Shown piece after piece: positions 16,767-24,058 of a stretch of DNA of 64,000 bases. The notes under the pieces are model-generated. The model saw only the letters and a program-made list of their open reading frames with translations, did no database searches and had not been told where the DNA came from. The first letter of the stretch is position 1, and each line of letters starts with the position of its first letter. Origin of the DNA: an uncultured Pelagibacteraceae bacterium (GTDB lineage: Bacteria; Pseudomonadota; Alphaproteobacteria; Pelagibacterales; Pelagibacteraceae). The stretch lies in the NCBI GenBank assembly GCA_902622825.1, contig CACNRH010000002.1:23427-87426 (forward strand), in the 5' to 3' direction. Made by a program: the position numbers and the translations under genes.

Positions 16767-18464
16767 TTATGGCCCAGACACAAGTTTTTTTATAATATTT
16801 TTTCTCATATTGTCTTTGGTCTCTTTTAAGGTAAGTACGTAATTCCAATAATATCTTGCTTGTATCTTTTTGTTATTCATCCATAAAATATCTCCAAAAT
16901 GATCGTTAACTATTGGATCTGCAGGCATAAGTCTCACAGCTTTTTGTACGTGTATTTTGGCTTTTTCAAAATCTTTTAACTTATAAAAGACCCAGCCTAA
17001 TGAGTCAGTTATATAAGGATCGTTTTTTCTAAGATTGTTTGCTTTCTTTAACATTATTAATGATTTTTCAAAATTTATATTTTTTTCTATCCATGAGTAC
17101 GCTAAATAATTTAAAACATAAGCTTGATTTGGATTCGCTTTTAATGAATTCATAAAATCTTTTTCTGCTTTATCCCACTTCCCTATTTGCTCGAATGAAA
17201 TGCCTCTTCCATCTGTAACCTCCGGATAGATTGGGTGAGTAATATCAATTTCTTGTAAAATGAGTGTATATAATTTTATTGCATCGTTATGTTTATTGTT
17301 ATTTTTTAGGTAATCTGCAAATTCCAGCTTCTGGTAAATGTTAGGTTTTAATAATTTGTTAAAACTTTGCTTTAAGAGTTTTATACCCTCTTGTTGTCTG
17401 TCAGTATTAATGTAAATGTTTGCAATCTCTTTATTTGCAAACCAGTGATAAATATCTCCATAATTTTTTAACTTATTGTAAATTTTTTTTGCCTCATTAG
17501 TGTTTTCAATAAAATTAAGATTTTCTGCAAAAAGAATATTATAAGATATGAAATCTGGATTTAAAAATTTAGCAAGATTAATATAAAAATTTGAAACAGA
17601 ATAGAATTTTTGCGAAGAAAGGGCGTTAGATACTAAGTAAAATAACTCTGCCATAACATGTAAATTATTTTGACAATCAAATATATTTTTTAAATTCTCA
17701 TCTCTCTCAACATCAAGCTTAAGTTGATTTATTAGTAAATTTCTTGGTGTTTTTCTTAAAGCAACTTTAATTGCCTTGTCATACTCTAATGATTTATTTT
17801 TATTGTTAAGATAGTTGGCAAAGAAAAAATTATATCTGTTAAAATTTGCCGACTTATCATTTACCAAATCAAAAAAAACTTTACTTGTTGAAGCTTTATC
17901 AAAGTAACAATTCAAAAAAGATTTTTGAATTTTTTTTATATTTTCAAATCTAATATCTATTTTCTCTAATTTTACTATTGAGTCTCGATAACTCAAATCT
18001 TCAAGATTTGACCATTGTAATATTAATATTGATAATAATTTTTGTATCGGGTCTAAATTCTTCCGTTGATAATTCCTTAATAAATACTTTTTAGCTAAAA
18101 AAGGTTTTTTATTTTTAAGATGATATATACCTACTATTAAGTCGCTTTCAAAATTATTGATTTGATTTTGCTCAAGTTTTCTTGAGTATCTAAAGGCATC
18201 AGTAAATTTATCGAGATTTATTAATGAGTATAAATATATTTGTGAAAATGTGTAATGATCCTTTTCAAGTCCATTGATGTTTTTGAGAAATTTGTATGAT
18301 CTTTCGTAATCATTTTCATTAAGAGAAATAACACCTGAAAGATAGTTTGATAAGTCTTTAGCCTTATATGTTTTTTCTAGGGAAATAGCTGGAAATAGTG
18401 AAAATAAAAACGTGATCTTTATGGCAAATAATGTAATGATTATATTATAGATTAATTTTTTCAT
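16767..18464 (-). CDS. Exported tetratricopeptide-repeat protein
   Basis: About 565 residues. I start at the ATG at 18464, which gives a good signal peptide (MKKLIYNIIITLFAIKITFLFSL, cleaved near ALSLE-like AISLEK); 7 extra upstream codons would spoil it. The rest is helical TPR repeats, clearest at the C-terminus: PEVTDGRGISFEQIGKWDKA, NPNQAYVLNYLAYSWIEKN, DPYITDSLGWVFYKLKDFEK and DPIVNDHFGDILW. This matches large periplasmic or outer-membrane-associated TPR proteins seen in other alphaproteobacteria, often next to ispE. The precise role is unknown. The divergent glycosylase gene begins only 4 bases away. Confidence 0.8.
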   Translation of the reverse strand: MKKLIYNIIITLFAIKITFLFSLFPAISLEKTYKAKDLSNYLSGVISLNENDYERSYKFLKNINGLEKDHYTFSQIYLYSLINLDKFTDAFRYSRKLEQNQINNFESDLIVGIYHLKNKKPFLAKKYLLRNYQRKNLDPIQKLLSILILQWSNLEDLSYRDSIVKLEKIDIRFENIKKIQKSFLNCYFDKASTSKVFFDLVNDKSANFNRYNFFFANYLNNKNKSLEYDKAIKVALRKTPRNLLINQLKLDVERDENLKNIFDCQNNLHVMAELFYLVSNALSSQKFYSVSNFYINLAKFLNPDFISYNILFAENLNFIENTNEAKKIYNKLKNYGDIYHWFANKEIANIYINTDRQQEGIKLLKQSFNKLLKPNIYQKLEFADYLKNNNKHNDAIKLYTLILQEIDITHPIYPEVTDGRGISFEQIGKWDKAEKDFMNSLKANPNQAYVLNYLAYSWIEKNINFEKSLIMLKKANNLRKNDPYITDSLGWVFYKLKDFEKAKIHVQKAVRLMPADPIVNDHFGDILWMNNKKIQARYYWNYVLTLKETKDNMRKNIIKKLVSGP

Positions 18465-18468
18465 AACA

Positions 18469-19176
18469 ATGAAATTAAATAACAAATTAACAAAATTAAT
18501 TAAATACTATAGTTTAATTAATCACAATTATATCTTTAAAAATGCCCCTATTAATCGCTATAAAAACAAAGACAAAAACGGTTTATCTTCAGATAAATCG
18601 TTGAATATTTTAAGAAAAGAAATTTCTTTAATCAAAAATTGTGAACTCAAAAAAAATGCTAATAATTTAGTATTTGCTGATGGAAACCCGGGCGCAAAAG
18701 TAATGATTATTGGTGAAGGACCTGGCGCAAACGAAGATAAGGTGGGCAAGCCATTTGTTGGGAGAGCTGGACAATTATTAGACAAAATGTTGAATTCAAT
18801 CAATCTTGATCGAACAAATGTTTATATTACTAACGTAGTAAATTATAGGCCGCCTGAAAATAGAAAACCAACAGAGGCAGAAATAGAGAGATATCTTCCT
18901 TTTTTAATTAAACATATCTTAATAATAAAGCCAAAAATAATTATGTTGCTTGGTAGTACTGCATTAAGTGCGTTGATAGGCGAAAATGAGGTAATATCAA
19001 AAGCTAGGGGTAAATGGCATGATAAAGTTTTTGAAAATACAAGGATATCGATTATGCCATCTTTTCATCCAGCATTTTTAATGAGACAACCAGAGCAAAA
19101 AAAGCTTGCTTGGATAGACTTAAAAATGATCAGGGATAAAATTAAAAAACTTGGTATAAAAATTGAAAAGAGTTAA
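18469..19176 (+). CDS. Family 4-type uracil-DNA glycosylase, without the iron-sulfur cysteines
   Basis: A 235-residue base-excision repair enzyme removing uracil from DNA. Motif A begins at GEGPGANED (82-90), followed by GKPFVGRAGQLLDKML; then NVVNYRPPENRKPT and the C-terminal SFHPAFLMR. The N-terminal extension (about 1-60) is usual for alphaproteobacterial members. Family 4 enzymes normally hold a [4Fe-4S] cluster with four Cys; this protein has only one Cys (Cys58), so it cannot. It overlaps rnhB by 14 bases. Its start codon is 4 bases from that of the divergent TPR gene, so its promoter must lie inside that gene. Confidence 0.88.
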   Translation: MKLNNKLTKLIKYYSLINHNYIFKNAPINRYKNKDKNGLSSDKSLNILRKEISLIKNCELKKNANNLVFADGNPGAKVMIIGEGPGANEDKVGKPFVGRAGQLLDKMLNSINLDRTNVYITNVVNYRPPENRKPTEAEIERYLPFLIKHILIIKPKIIMLLGSTALSALIGENEVISKARGKWHDKVFENTRISIMPSFHPAFLMRQPEQKKLAWIDLKMIRDKIKKLGIKIEKS

Positions 19177-19729
19177 AATATCTGCTGGGGTGGATGAGGT
19201 TGGAAGAGGTAGTTTGGCCGGGCCGGTGGTTGCCGCCGCAGTAATTTTCAAAGGGAATATTAAAAGGTCTTTATTAAAAGATTCTAAGAAATTATCATTT
19301 AATAAAAGGATGATTATCGCAAAATATATAAAGAAAAACTCGATCTATGGCATTGGAGTTGCCGATGTAAATGAAATTTATAAATTTAATATTTTAAATG
19401 CCTCCTTATTAGCTATGAAAAGAGCGATATCTAAATTGAGCACTAAACCGAACCTGATATATGTTGATGGTATTTATGTGCCTAAAGGAATTAAAAATTG
19501 TAAAGCGATAATAAGAGGAGATCAAAAAATTAAGGTTATTAGTGCTGCATCAATACTAGCTAAAGTTTACAGGGATCTACTAATGATTAAACTTTCAAAA
19601 AAATATAAGAATTATTTTTGGGAAAAGAATTTTGGATACGGAACAAAAGATCATTTAAAAAGTTTGAAAAAATATGGAATAACTACTTTACATAGACGAG
19701 AGTTCAAGCCGGTATACAAGATGTTGTGA
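19163..19729 (+). CDS. rnhB: Ribonuclease HII
   Basis: A 188-residue enzyme that cuts RNA-DNA hybrids and removes single ribonucleotides from DNA. AGVDEVGRGSLAGPVVAAAV (with Asp11, Glu12) and YVDGIY supply the acidic catalytic residues, and KVISAASILAKVYRD, FGYGTKDHL and HRREFKPV complete the family pattern. No ATG is available, so translation must start at the TTG at 19163, inside the last 14 bases of the glycosylase gene. RNase HI (rnhA) is also in this window. An 83-base gap separates it from ccrM. Confidence 0.93.
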   Translation: MKRVKISAGVDEVGRGSLAGPVVAAAVIFKGNIKRSLLKDSKKLSFNKRMIIAKYIKKNSIYGIGVADVNEIYKFNILNASLLAMKRAISKLSTKPNLIYVDGIYVPKGIKNCKAIIRGDQKIKVISAASILAKVYRDLLMIKLSKKYKNYFWEKNFGYGTKDHLKSLKKYGITTLHRREFKPVYKML

Positions 19730-19812
19730 TTGAAAAAATTTAGAACACAAAAAACAAGCTTTTTCACGTAAAACAGTTTGACCTCATATACAATTTAGAG
19801 TTGAATCTCTAA
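19730..19812 (+). promoter_or_regulatory. ccrM upstream region with a TACAAT -10-like box
   Basis: The 83-base gap after rnhB ends in TATACAAT (19787-19794), a good match to a -10 box, which would start transcription near 19801. No good -35 sits 16-18 bases upstream. The -10-like box runs directly into the GANTC-containing inverted repeat, so repressor or methylation control of ccrM at this point is plausible but not shown. Confidence 0.4.
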
Positions 19813-19813
19813 A
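19794..19813. repeat. Perfect inverted repeat with a GANTC site on the ccrM start
   Basis: TTTAGAG (19794-19800) and CTCTAAA (19807-19813) are perfect 7-base arms around the 6-base spacer TTGAAT. The last base of the right arm is the A of the ccrM ATG. A GANTC methylation site (GAATC) covers 19803-19807. This could be a DNA operator or a hairpin over the start codon. Confidence 0.7.
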
Positions 19814-20883
19814 TGCCAGTTTTTTCTAACAAATTAATAAATGGAAATTGTATTAAAGAATTTAAAAAAATTCCTGATAAGAGTTTCGATTTAATTTTTG
19901 CCGACCCTCCTTACAATATGCAATTAGGTAAAAAATTAACTCGGCCTGACTCAAGCAAAGTCAATGGAGTGAACGATAAATGGGATCAGTTTGGTAGCTT
20001 CAAGCATTATGATGAATTTTGCAAAATTTGGCTGTCTGAATGCAAAAGAGTTCTTAAGGATAATGGTAGTATATGGGTAATAGGCTCATATCATAATATT
20101 TTTCGATTAGGGTTTCACATGCAAAATTTAGATTACTGGTTATTAAATGACGTCATTTGGAGAAAAAACAACCCTATGCCTAATTTTAAAGGCACTAGAT
20201 TTACTAATGCACATGAAACGTTGATTTGGGCATCTAAAAACAAAAAGTCAAAATATACTTTTAATTATCAATCAATTAAGTGTTTTAATGATGATCTTCA
20301 AATGAGATCGGACTGGATATTTCCAATTTGCAGTGGGAAAGAGAGGTTGAAAAAAAATGGGAAAAAAATTCATTCTACACAAAAGCCAGAGGCATTACTT
20401 CATAGAATAATATTAGCAACTACAAACAAAGGTGACACTATATTCGATCCATTTTTAGGGACTGGTACCACAGCAGTAGTAGCAAAAAAATTAGGCAGAA
20501 AATATTTTGGATTTGAAAAAGATAAAACGTATTTTAAAGCAGCATGTGATAGGTTAAATCAAGCTAAAATTATTGAGGATGATTATTTAGATACAATAGA
20601 GAATTCTAAATCTAAGCCTAGGATTCCTTTTGGTTCATTAGTAGAAATGGGAATGATAAGACCTGGCACAACCTTATATGATCAAAAAAAGAGATTTAAT
20701 GCAAAAATAATGGCTGATGGAAGTTTAAAGCATAAGGATAAAGAGGGATCTATTCATAGAGTTGCAGCTCAAATTATGGGCACAGAAAGCTATAATGGAT
20801 GGACTTATTGGTATTGTGACATAGGGGGAAAATCAGTATCAATAGATAATTTGAGACAAAGATTGATCACAAAAAGTTTTTAA
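19813..20883 (+). CDS. ccrM: Cell-cycle DNA adenine methyltransferase CcrM (GANTC)
   Basis: A 356-residue beta-class N6-adenine methyltransferase. Motif IV is DPPYNMQL (31-38) and the SAM site FDPFLGTGTTAVVAKKLG is near 215; the order IV before I defines the beta class. The C-terminal RAMA domain (about 265-356: GSLVEMGMIRPGTTLYD, IHRVAAQIMG, NGWTYWYCD) is the extension typical of CcrM, which methylates GANTC and coordinates the alphaproteobacterial cell cycle. No restriction endonuclease gene is nearby, so it is an orphan methylase. It stands apart from rnhB by 83 bases and a GANTC site lies 5 bases before its start. Confidence 0.95.
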   Translation: MPVFSNKLINGNCIKEFKKIPDKSFDLIFADPPYNMQLGKKLTRPDSSKVNGVNDKWDQFGSFKHYDEFCKIWLSECKRVLKDNGSIWVIGSYHNIFRLGFHMQNLDYWLLNDVIWRKNNPMPNFKGTRFTNAHETLIWASKNKKSKYTFNYQSIKCFNDDLQMRSDWIFPICSGKERLKKNGKKIHSTQKPEALLHRIILATTNKGDTIFDPFLGTGTTAVVAKKLGRKYFGFEKDKTYFKAACDRLNQAKIIEDDYLDTIENSKSKPRIPFGSLVEMGMIRPGTTLYDQKKRFNAKIMADGSLKHKDKEGSIHRVAAQIMGTESYNGWTYWYCDIGGKSVSIDNLRQRLITKSF

Positions 20884-20894
20884 CTTTTTCAAAG

Positions 20895-22022
20895 CTAATT
20901 GTAAACTTTTCCTAAATACAAATTTAAAAATTTTTTATTTTTTGTCATGGTTTTCATTAAATAGTTTCTTATTTTTGTTAAAAAAGAATTCGATAAATGA
21001 AAAGAAAAATAATTTAGTTTAGATCTATAAATTACGGCATTTATTTTTTTGGATCTTTTTTCGTGGTAAGTAGAGTGAGCATTTGTAACATTTTTGCTCA
21101 ATAAAAGAGACAGCTCATAGGCATCTTCAATTGATTGTGAAGCTCCTTGTGCCATTGTTGGTAAAAGTGTGTGAAAAGCATCACCAAGATAAAAAACCTT
21201 ATCATTCTTAGGTTTTATAATTTTATTTGAAACATATATTGGCCAAGATTTTGTATCTTCACTAAAAATATCCGAAAACTTTTTATTTTGTTTTAAAATA
21301 TTTTTTTCTAATATTGAATTAATATTTTCAGAATTAAACTTTGTCCTTGAAATTAAAACCAAATTTAGATCACCTTTCATATTTATTGGATAAGAAACTA
21401 TATGAGAATTTGAACCCATAAATATCGAAATATTTTGATTATCAAATCCCTCTAGGTTGGAAGATTTCAATATTTTTCTTATTGCTACTGAGCCGGAATA
21501 TTTTGGTTTGTAACTTTTATTTTCTATTATCGTTTTAGTATTTGAAAAAACTCCATCGCAAACACAAATATAATCTACAAGATCGTTTGTATTGTCTTCA
21601 AAATTTATGAGCATCTTTCCTTTAAGCTCTGAAATTTTTTTCACAACTTTGTTAAATTTTAAATTATTTTTATAAACTTTTTCTTTTAAAAATTCTATCA
21701 GTGTCGACCTTCTCAGAGTCGTATATTTAACGTCGGATCTGTTAAAAACTTTCAAATCTAGTTCACAAATTTTTTTATTTTTAATTGAAAAAAAGTTTAT
21801 TTTATTTGGATTAAAAATCTGTTTTTTATCTATGTTATCAAAATCAATATCATTGAGAATTGAAATGCTATTAGTAGACAATTGAATTCCATAACCCTCA
21901 TCAAATTTTAAACCGTCATCTTTTTCGTAGATCATAAAATCACAATTTTGGTTTTTTTTTAATAAATTGCCCAATGCTAAACCTGCTATACCCGAACCTA
22001 TTATGGCTATTTTTTTTTTCAT
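20895..22022 (-). CDS. FAD-dependent monooxygenase (UbiH/salicylate hydroxylase-like)
   Basis: A 375-residue flavoprotein hydroxylase. The N-terminus IAIIGSGIAGLALGNLLKK is the Rossmann dinucleotide-binding motif with an acidic end (YEKDDG). The second FAD motif is YLGDAFHTLLPTMAQGASQS near residue 280. The CVCDGVFSNTK segment near 170 resembles the DG motif of the group A hydroxylases. Ubiquinone hydroxylases, salicylate hydroxylase and zeaxanthin epoxidase are all related, so the substrate is open. It starts on the last base of the mutY stop (TAATG). I have no basis to assign it to the ubiquinone path beyond family likeness. Confidence 0.75.
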   Translation of the reverse strand: MKKKIAIIGSGIAGLALGNLLKKNQNCDFMIYEKDDGLKFDEGYGIQLSTNSISILNDIDFDNIDKKQIFNPNKINFFSIKNKKICELDLKVFNRSDVKYTTLRRSTLIEFLKEKVYKNNLKFNKVVKKISELKGKMLINFEDNTNDLVDYICVCDGVFSNTKTIIENKSYKPKYSGSVAIRKILKSSNLEGFDNQNISIFMGSNSHIVSYPINMKGDLNLVLISRTKFNSENINSILEKNILKQNKKFSDIFSEDTKSWPIYVSNKIIKPKNDKVFYLGDAFHTLLPTMAQGASQSIEDAYELSLLLSKNVTNAHSTYHEKRSKKINAVIYRSKLNYFSFHLSNSFLTKIRNYLMKTMTKNKKFLNLYLGKVYN

Positions 22023-23014
22023 TAATATAATTTCTCTATATGATTTATTATTTTTTTTGTGAATGACGGTATAACTTCCTTATTAGAACCGATCGAATGC
22101 CACTCAAAGTTTTTTGGAATTGTTTTTGAAAATTTGTAATACAAGTTAATATCTAACTTTTTATTTGAAATAGAATTACTATAATTTTTTAATAAAGACC
22201 AATTTTTTTTATTATTTTTTTCTCTAATCATGATTTTTGGTATTAAAAAATCTTTTAAAAAACCAAGATTATTCTTTTTTGTAAGTCCAATTTGTTTTCT
22301 TTTAGTAACATAGCAAAAGATATCCAATTTTTTTGTTGTCTTTTTAATTTTTGTTTTTGTGATAGAGACTGTCTTAGAATTTTTGAACAAACAGTTCTTT
22401 TTTATCGGACATTTCTCGCATAGAGGTTTGGGTCTGCATATAAGAGCTCCAAACTCCATTAACGCCTCAACGAAATCTGAATTTCTATTATGAAAAAAAA
22501 ATGCTCGTTGATTATCACTTTTAATTTTTTCCTGATTTAACAGGTCTACATTTTTATTTAAAATTCTTGAAAAAATACGTTTTACATTTCCATCAAAAGC
22601 TATAGTGGGATTATTATAGATTAAAGCTAAAAGAACGTTTGCTGTATATTCCCCCACCCCAGGTAATTTTTTAATTTCATCAAAATCTCTTGGCAATTTA
22701 AAATTGTTCTTTTCTAATTTTTTGGCTGAAGCTAATAAAAATCTTGCTCGTCTATAGTATCCGAGTCCTTCCCAAGCTTTCATTACATCTTTTTCTTTGG
22801 CTCGTGATAAAGATTTTAGATTAGGATACTTGTCAATAAACCTGTTAAAATACGGGATTACAGTTTGAACTTGAGTTTGCTGTAGCATAAATTCACTTAA
22901 AATCCTAAAATAAACCGCCTGTTTGTGGTTATTTTGCACACGCCAAGGTAGTGAACGTTTGTTATTATCATACCATGCTAAAATAATTTTTGATAAATTA
23001 AAGTCTATATGCAT
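22022..23014 (-). CDS. mutY: A/G-specific adenine DNA glycosylase MutY
   Basis: A 330-residue repair enzyme that removes adenine mispaired with 8-oxoguanine. Catalytic Glu41 is in ILSEFMLQQTQVQTVIPYF, the helix-hairpin-helix is KLPGVGEYTA, and Asp141 is in AFDGNVKRIF. The iron-sulfur loop has Cys193, 199, 202 and 208: the first spacing is five residues rather than the usual six. A C-terminal NUDIX-like recognition domain (about 230-330) follows. The open frame reaches 23053, but MHIDFNLSKIILAWYD at 23014 fits the family start. Its ATG overlaps, in an ATGCAT palindrome, that of the divergent dciA-like gene. Confidence 0.93.
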   Translation of the reverse strand: MHIDFNLSKIILAWYDNNKRSLPWRVQNNHKQAVYFRILSEFMLQQTQVQTVIPYFNRFIDKYPNLKSLSRAKEKDVMKAWEGLGYYRRARFLLASAKKLEKNNFKLPRDFDEIKKLPGVGEYTANVLLALIYNNPTIAFDGNVKRIFSRILNKNVDLLNQEKIKSDNQRAFFFHNRNSDFVEALMEFGALICRPKPLCEKCPIKKNCLFKNSKTVSITKTKIKKTTKKLDIFCYVTKRKQIGLTKKNNLGFLKDFLIPKIMIREKNNKKNWSLLKNYSNSISNKKLDINLYYKFSKTIPKNFEWHSIGSNKEVIPSFTKKIINHIEKLY

Positions 23015-23488
23015 AAAAAATTCAATATTAATAAAACTGGTAATTTCATACAAGGTTTAAGACCTTTTTCAAACACCATTCCAAAAAATTTAAAACAAAT
23101 TTTCAAAAAAAGGGGAAAAAATTTTTCTAATTTAGTGGATAACTGGAGTAAAATAGTTGGTAAAAATATATCAAATGTGAGCTACCCGGTAAAAATTTTA
23201 AATGATAGAACTGCCAATAAGACATCTTTAGTATTAAATATTATGCGTGGAAACGAATTGGAAATTGAATATTCTAAATCAGAAATAATCGATAAAGTTA
23301 ATAGTTTTTTTGGGTATAAATTTCTAAATTCATTAAAATTGACATCCACACAAGCAAAAAAAACTGACAAAAATAAAGTTATGATTAAAAGAAAAAGATA
23401 CGAGAAGCAGCTAGATAATATAGAAAATGAGAAACTTAAAACGCAATTAAACAAATTAATAAAGGCATTTAATGAAAAAAATTGTTAA
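23009..23488 (+). CDS. DciA-like (DUF721) protein
   Basis: A 159-residue protein with a DUF721/DciA core: IFKKRGKNFSNLVDNWSKIVGKNISNVSYPVKI, a basic strand-helix region, then LNIMRGNELEIEYSKSEIIDKVN, covering about 25-110. DciA proteins are bacterial replicative helicase operators; alphaproteobacterial DUF721 proteins may share this role. A basic coiled tail (about 120-159) follows. It begins at the ATG within ATGCAT (23009-23014), whose reverse complement is the mutY start. It overlaps the dsbA-like gene by 17 bases and is the first of a 16-gene run. Confidence 0.75.
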   Translation: MHKKFNINKTGNFIQGLRPFSNTIPKNLKQIFKKRGKNFSNLVDNWSKIVGKNISNVSYPVKILNDRTANKTSLVLNIMRGNELEIEYSKSEIIDKVNSFFGYKFLNSLKLTSTQAKKTDKNKVMIKRKRYEKQLDNIENEKLKTQLNKLIKAFNEKNC

Positions 23489-24056
23489 ATATTTCTATGT
23501 ATTGTTTTTTTTGATATTACAAAACACACTTGTTTTTGCAAATATTTCCATTGGTGAAAAAAATGCTAAGGTAAATGTGAAAGTTTTTTCATCATTAACT
23601 TGTCCTCATTGTGCGAGTTTTCATATTAAGATTTTTGACAAATTAAAAGAGGAATATATTGACAATAATAAAGTGCATTATGAGCATTTTAGTTTCCCTC
23701 TAGATTTAGCTGCTCTAAACGCTGAGAAAATAATAAAGTGTACGTCTAATAAAAATATTGCTTTTAAATTACTTGATAATATTTATAGAAATCAAAATAA
23801 ATGGGCGGTAGGTGAAGATATTAATAAAATTAATAATTCACTAATAAATTTAAGTGTTAAATTTGACCTAAAAAAAGAAGAGCTTGACAAATGTCTGAAA
23901 GACGAAAATTTACAAGATCAAATATTAAGTCAAAGAATAGAGGCACAAAAAAATTACAAAATATCATCAACCCCAACCATTTTTATCAATGATAAAGTTT
24001 ATGATGGGAAACACGATTTTAAATCTTTTAAAAAACAAATAGATAAGAATTTATAA
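23472..24056 (+). CDS. DsbA-family exported thioredoxin-fold protein
   Basis: A 194-residue thiol-disulfide oxidoreductase with a Sec signal peptide (about 1-23). The active-site CPHC is Cys44-Cys47 within VFSSLTCPHCASFH; the helical insertion contains LAALNAEKIIKC. The cis-Pro motif is SSTPTIFIND. It belongs to the single-domain DsbA-like group often called 'thioredoxin domain' or DSBA proteins. A periplasmic job such as disulfide formation or supplying cytochrome c maturation is likely. It sits between dciA-like and smc, overlapping the former by 17 bases, 2 bases from the latter; I recall this order from other alphaproteobacteria. Confidence 0.88.
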   Translation: MKKIVKYFYVLFFLILQNTLVFANISIGEKNAKVNVKVFSSLTCPHCASFHIKIFDKLKEEYIDNNKVHYEHFSFPLDLAALNAEKIIKCTSNKNIAFKLLDNIYRNQNKWAVGEDINKINNSLINLSVKFDLKKEELDKCLKDENLQDQILSQRIEAQKNYKISSTPTIFINDKVYDGKHDFKSFKKQIDKNL

Positions 24057-24058
24057 AT

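Noticed and set aside
20895..22022. Calling the monooxygenase UbiH
   Set aside because: It has the flavin hydroxylase motifs, but the family covers many substrates and no ubiquinone gene adjoins it, so a specific name is not supported.
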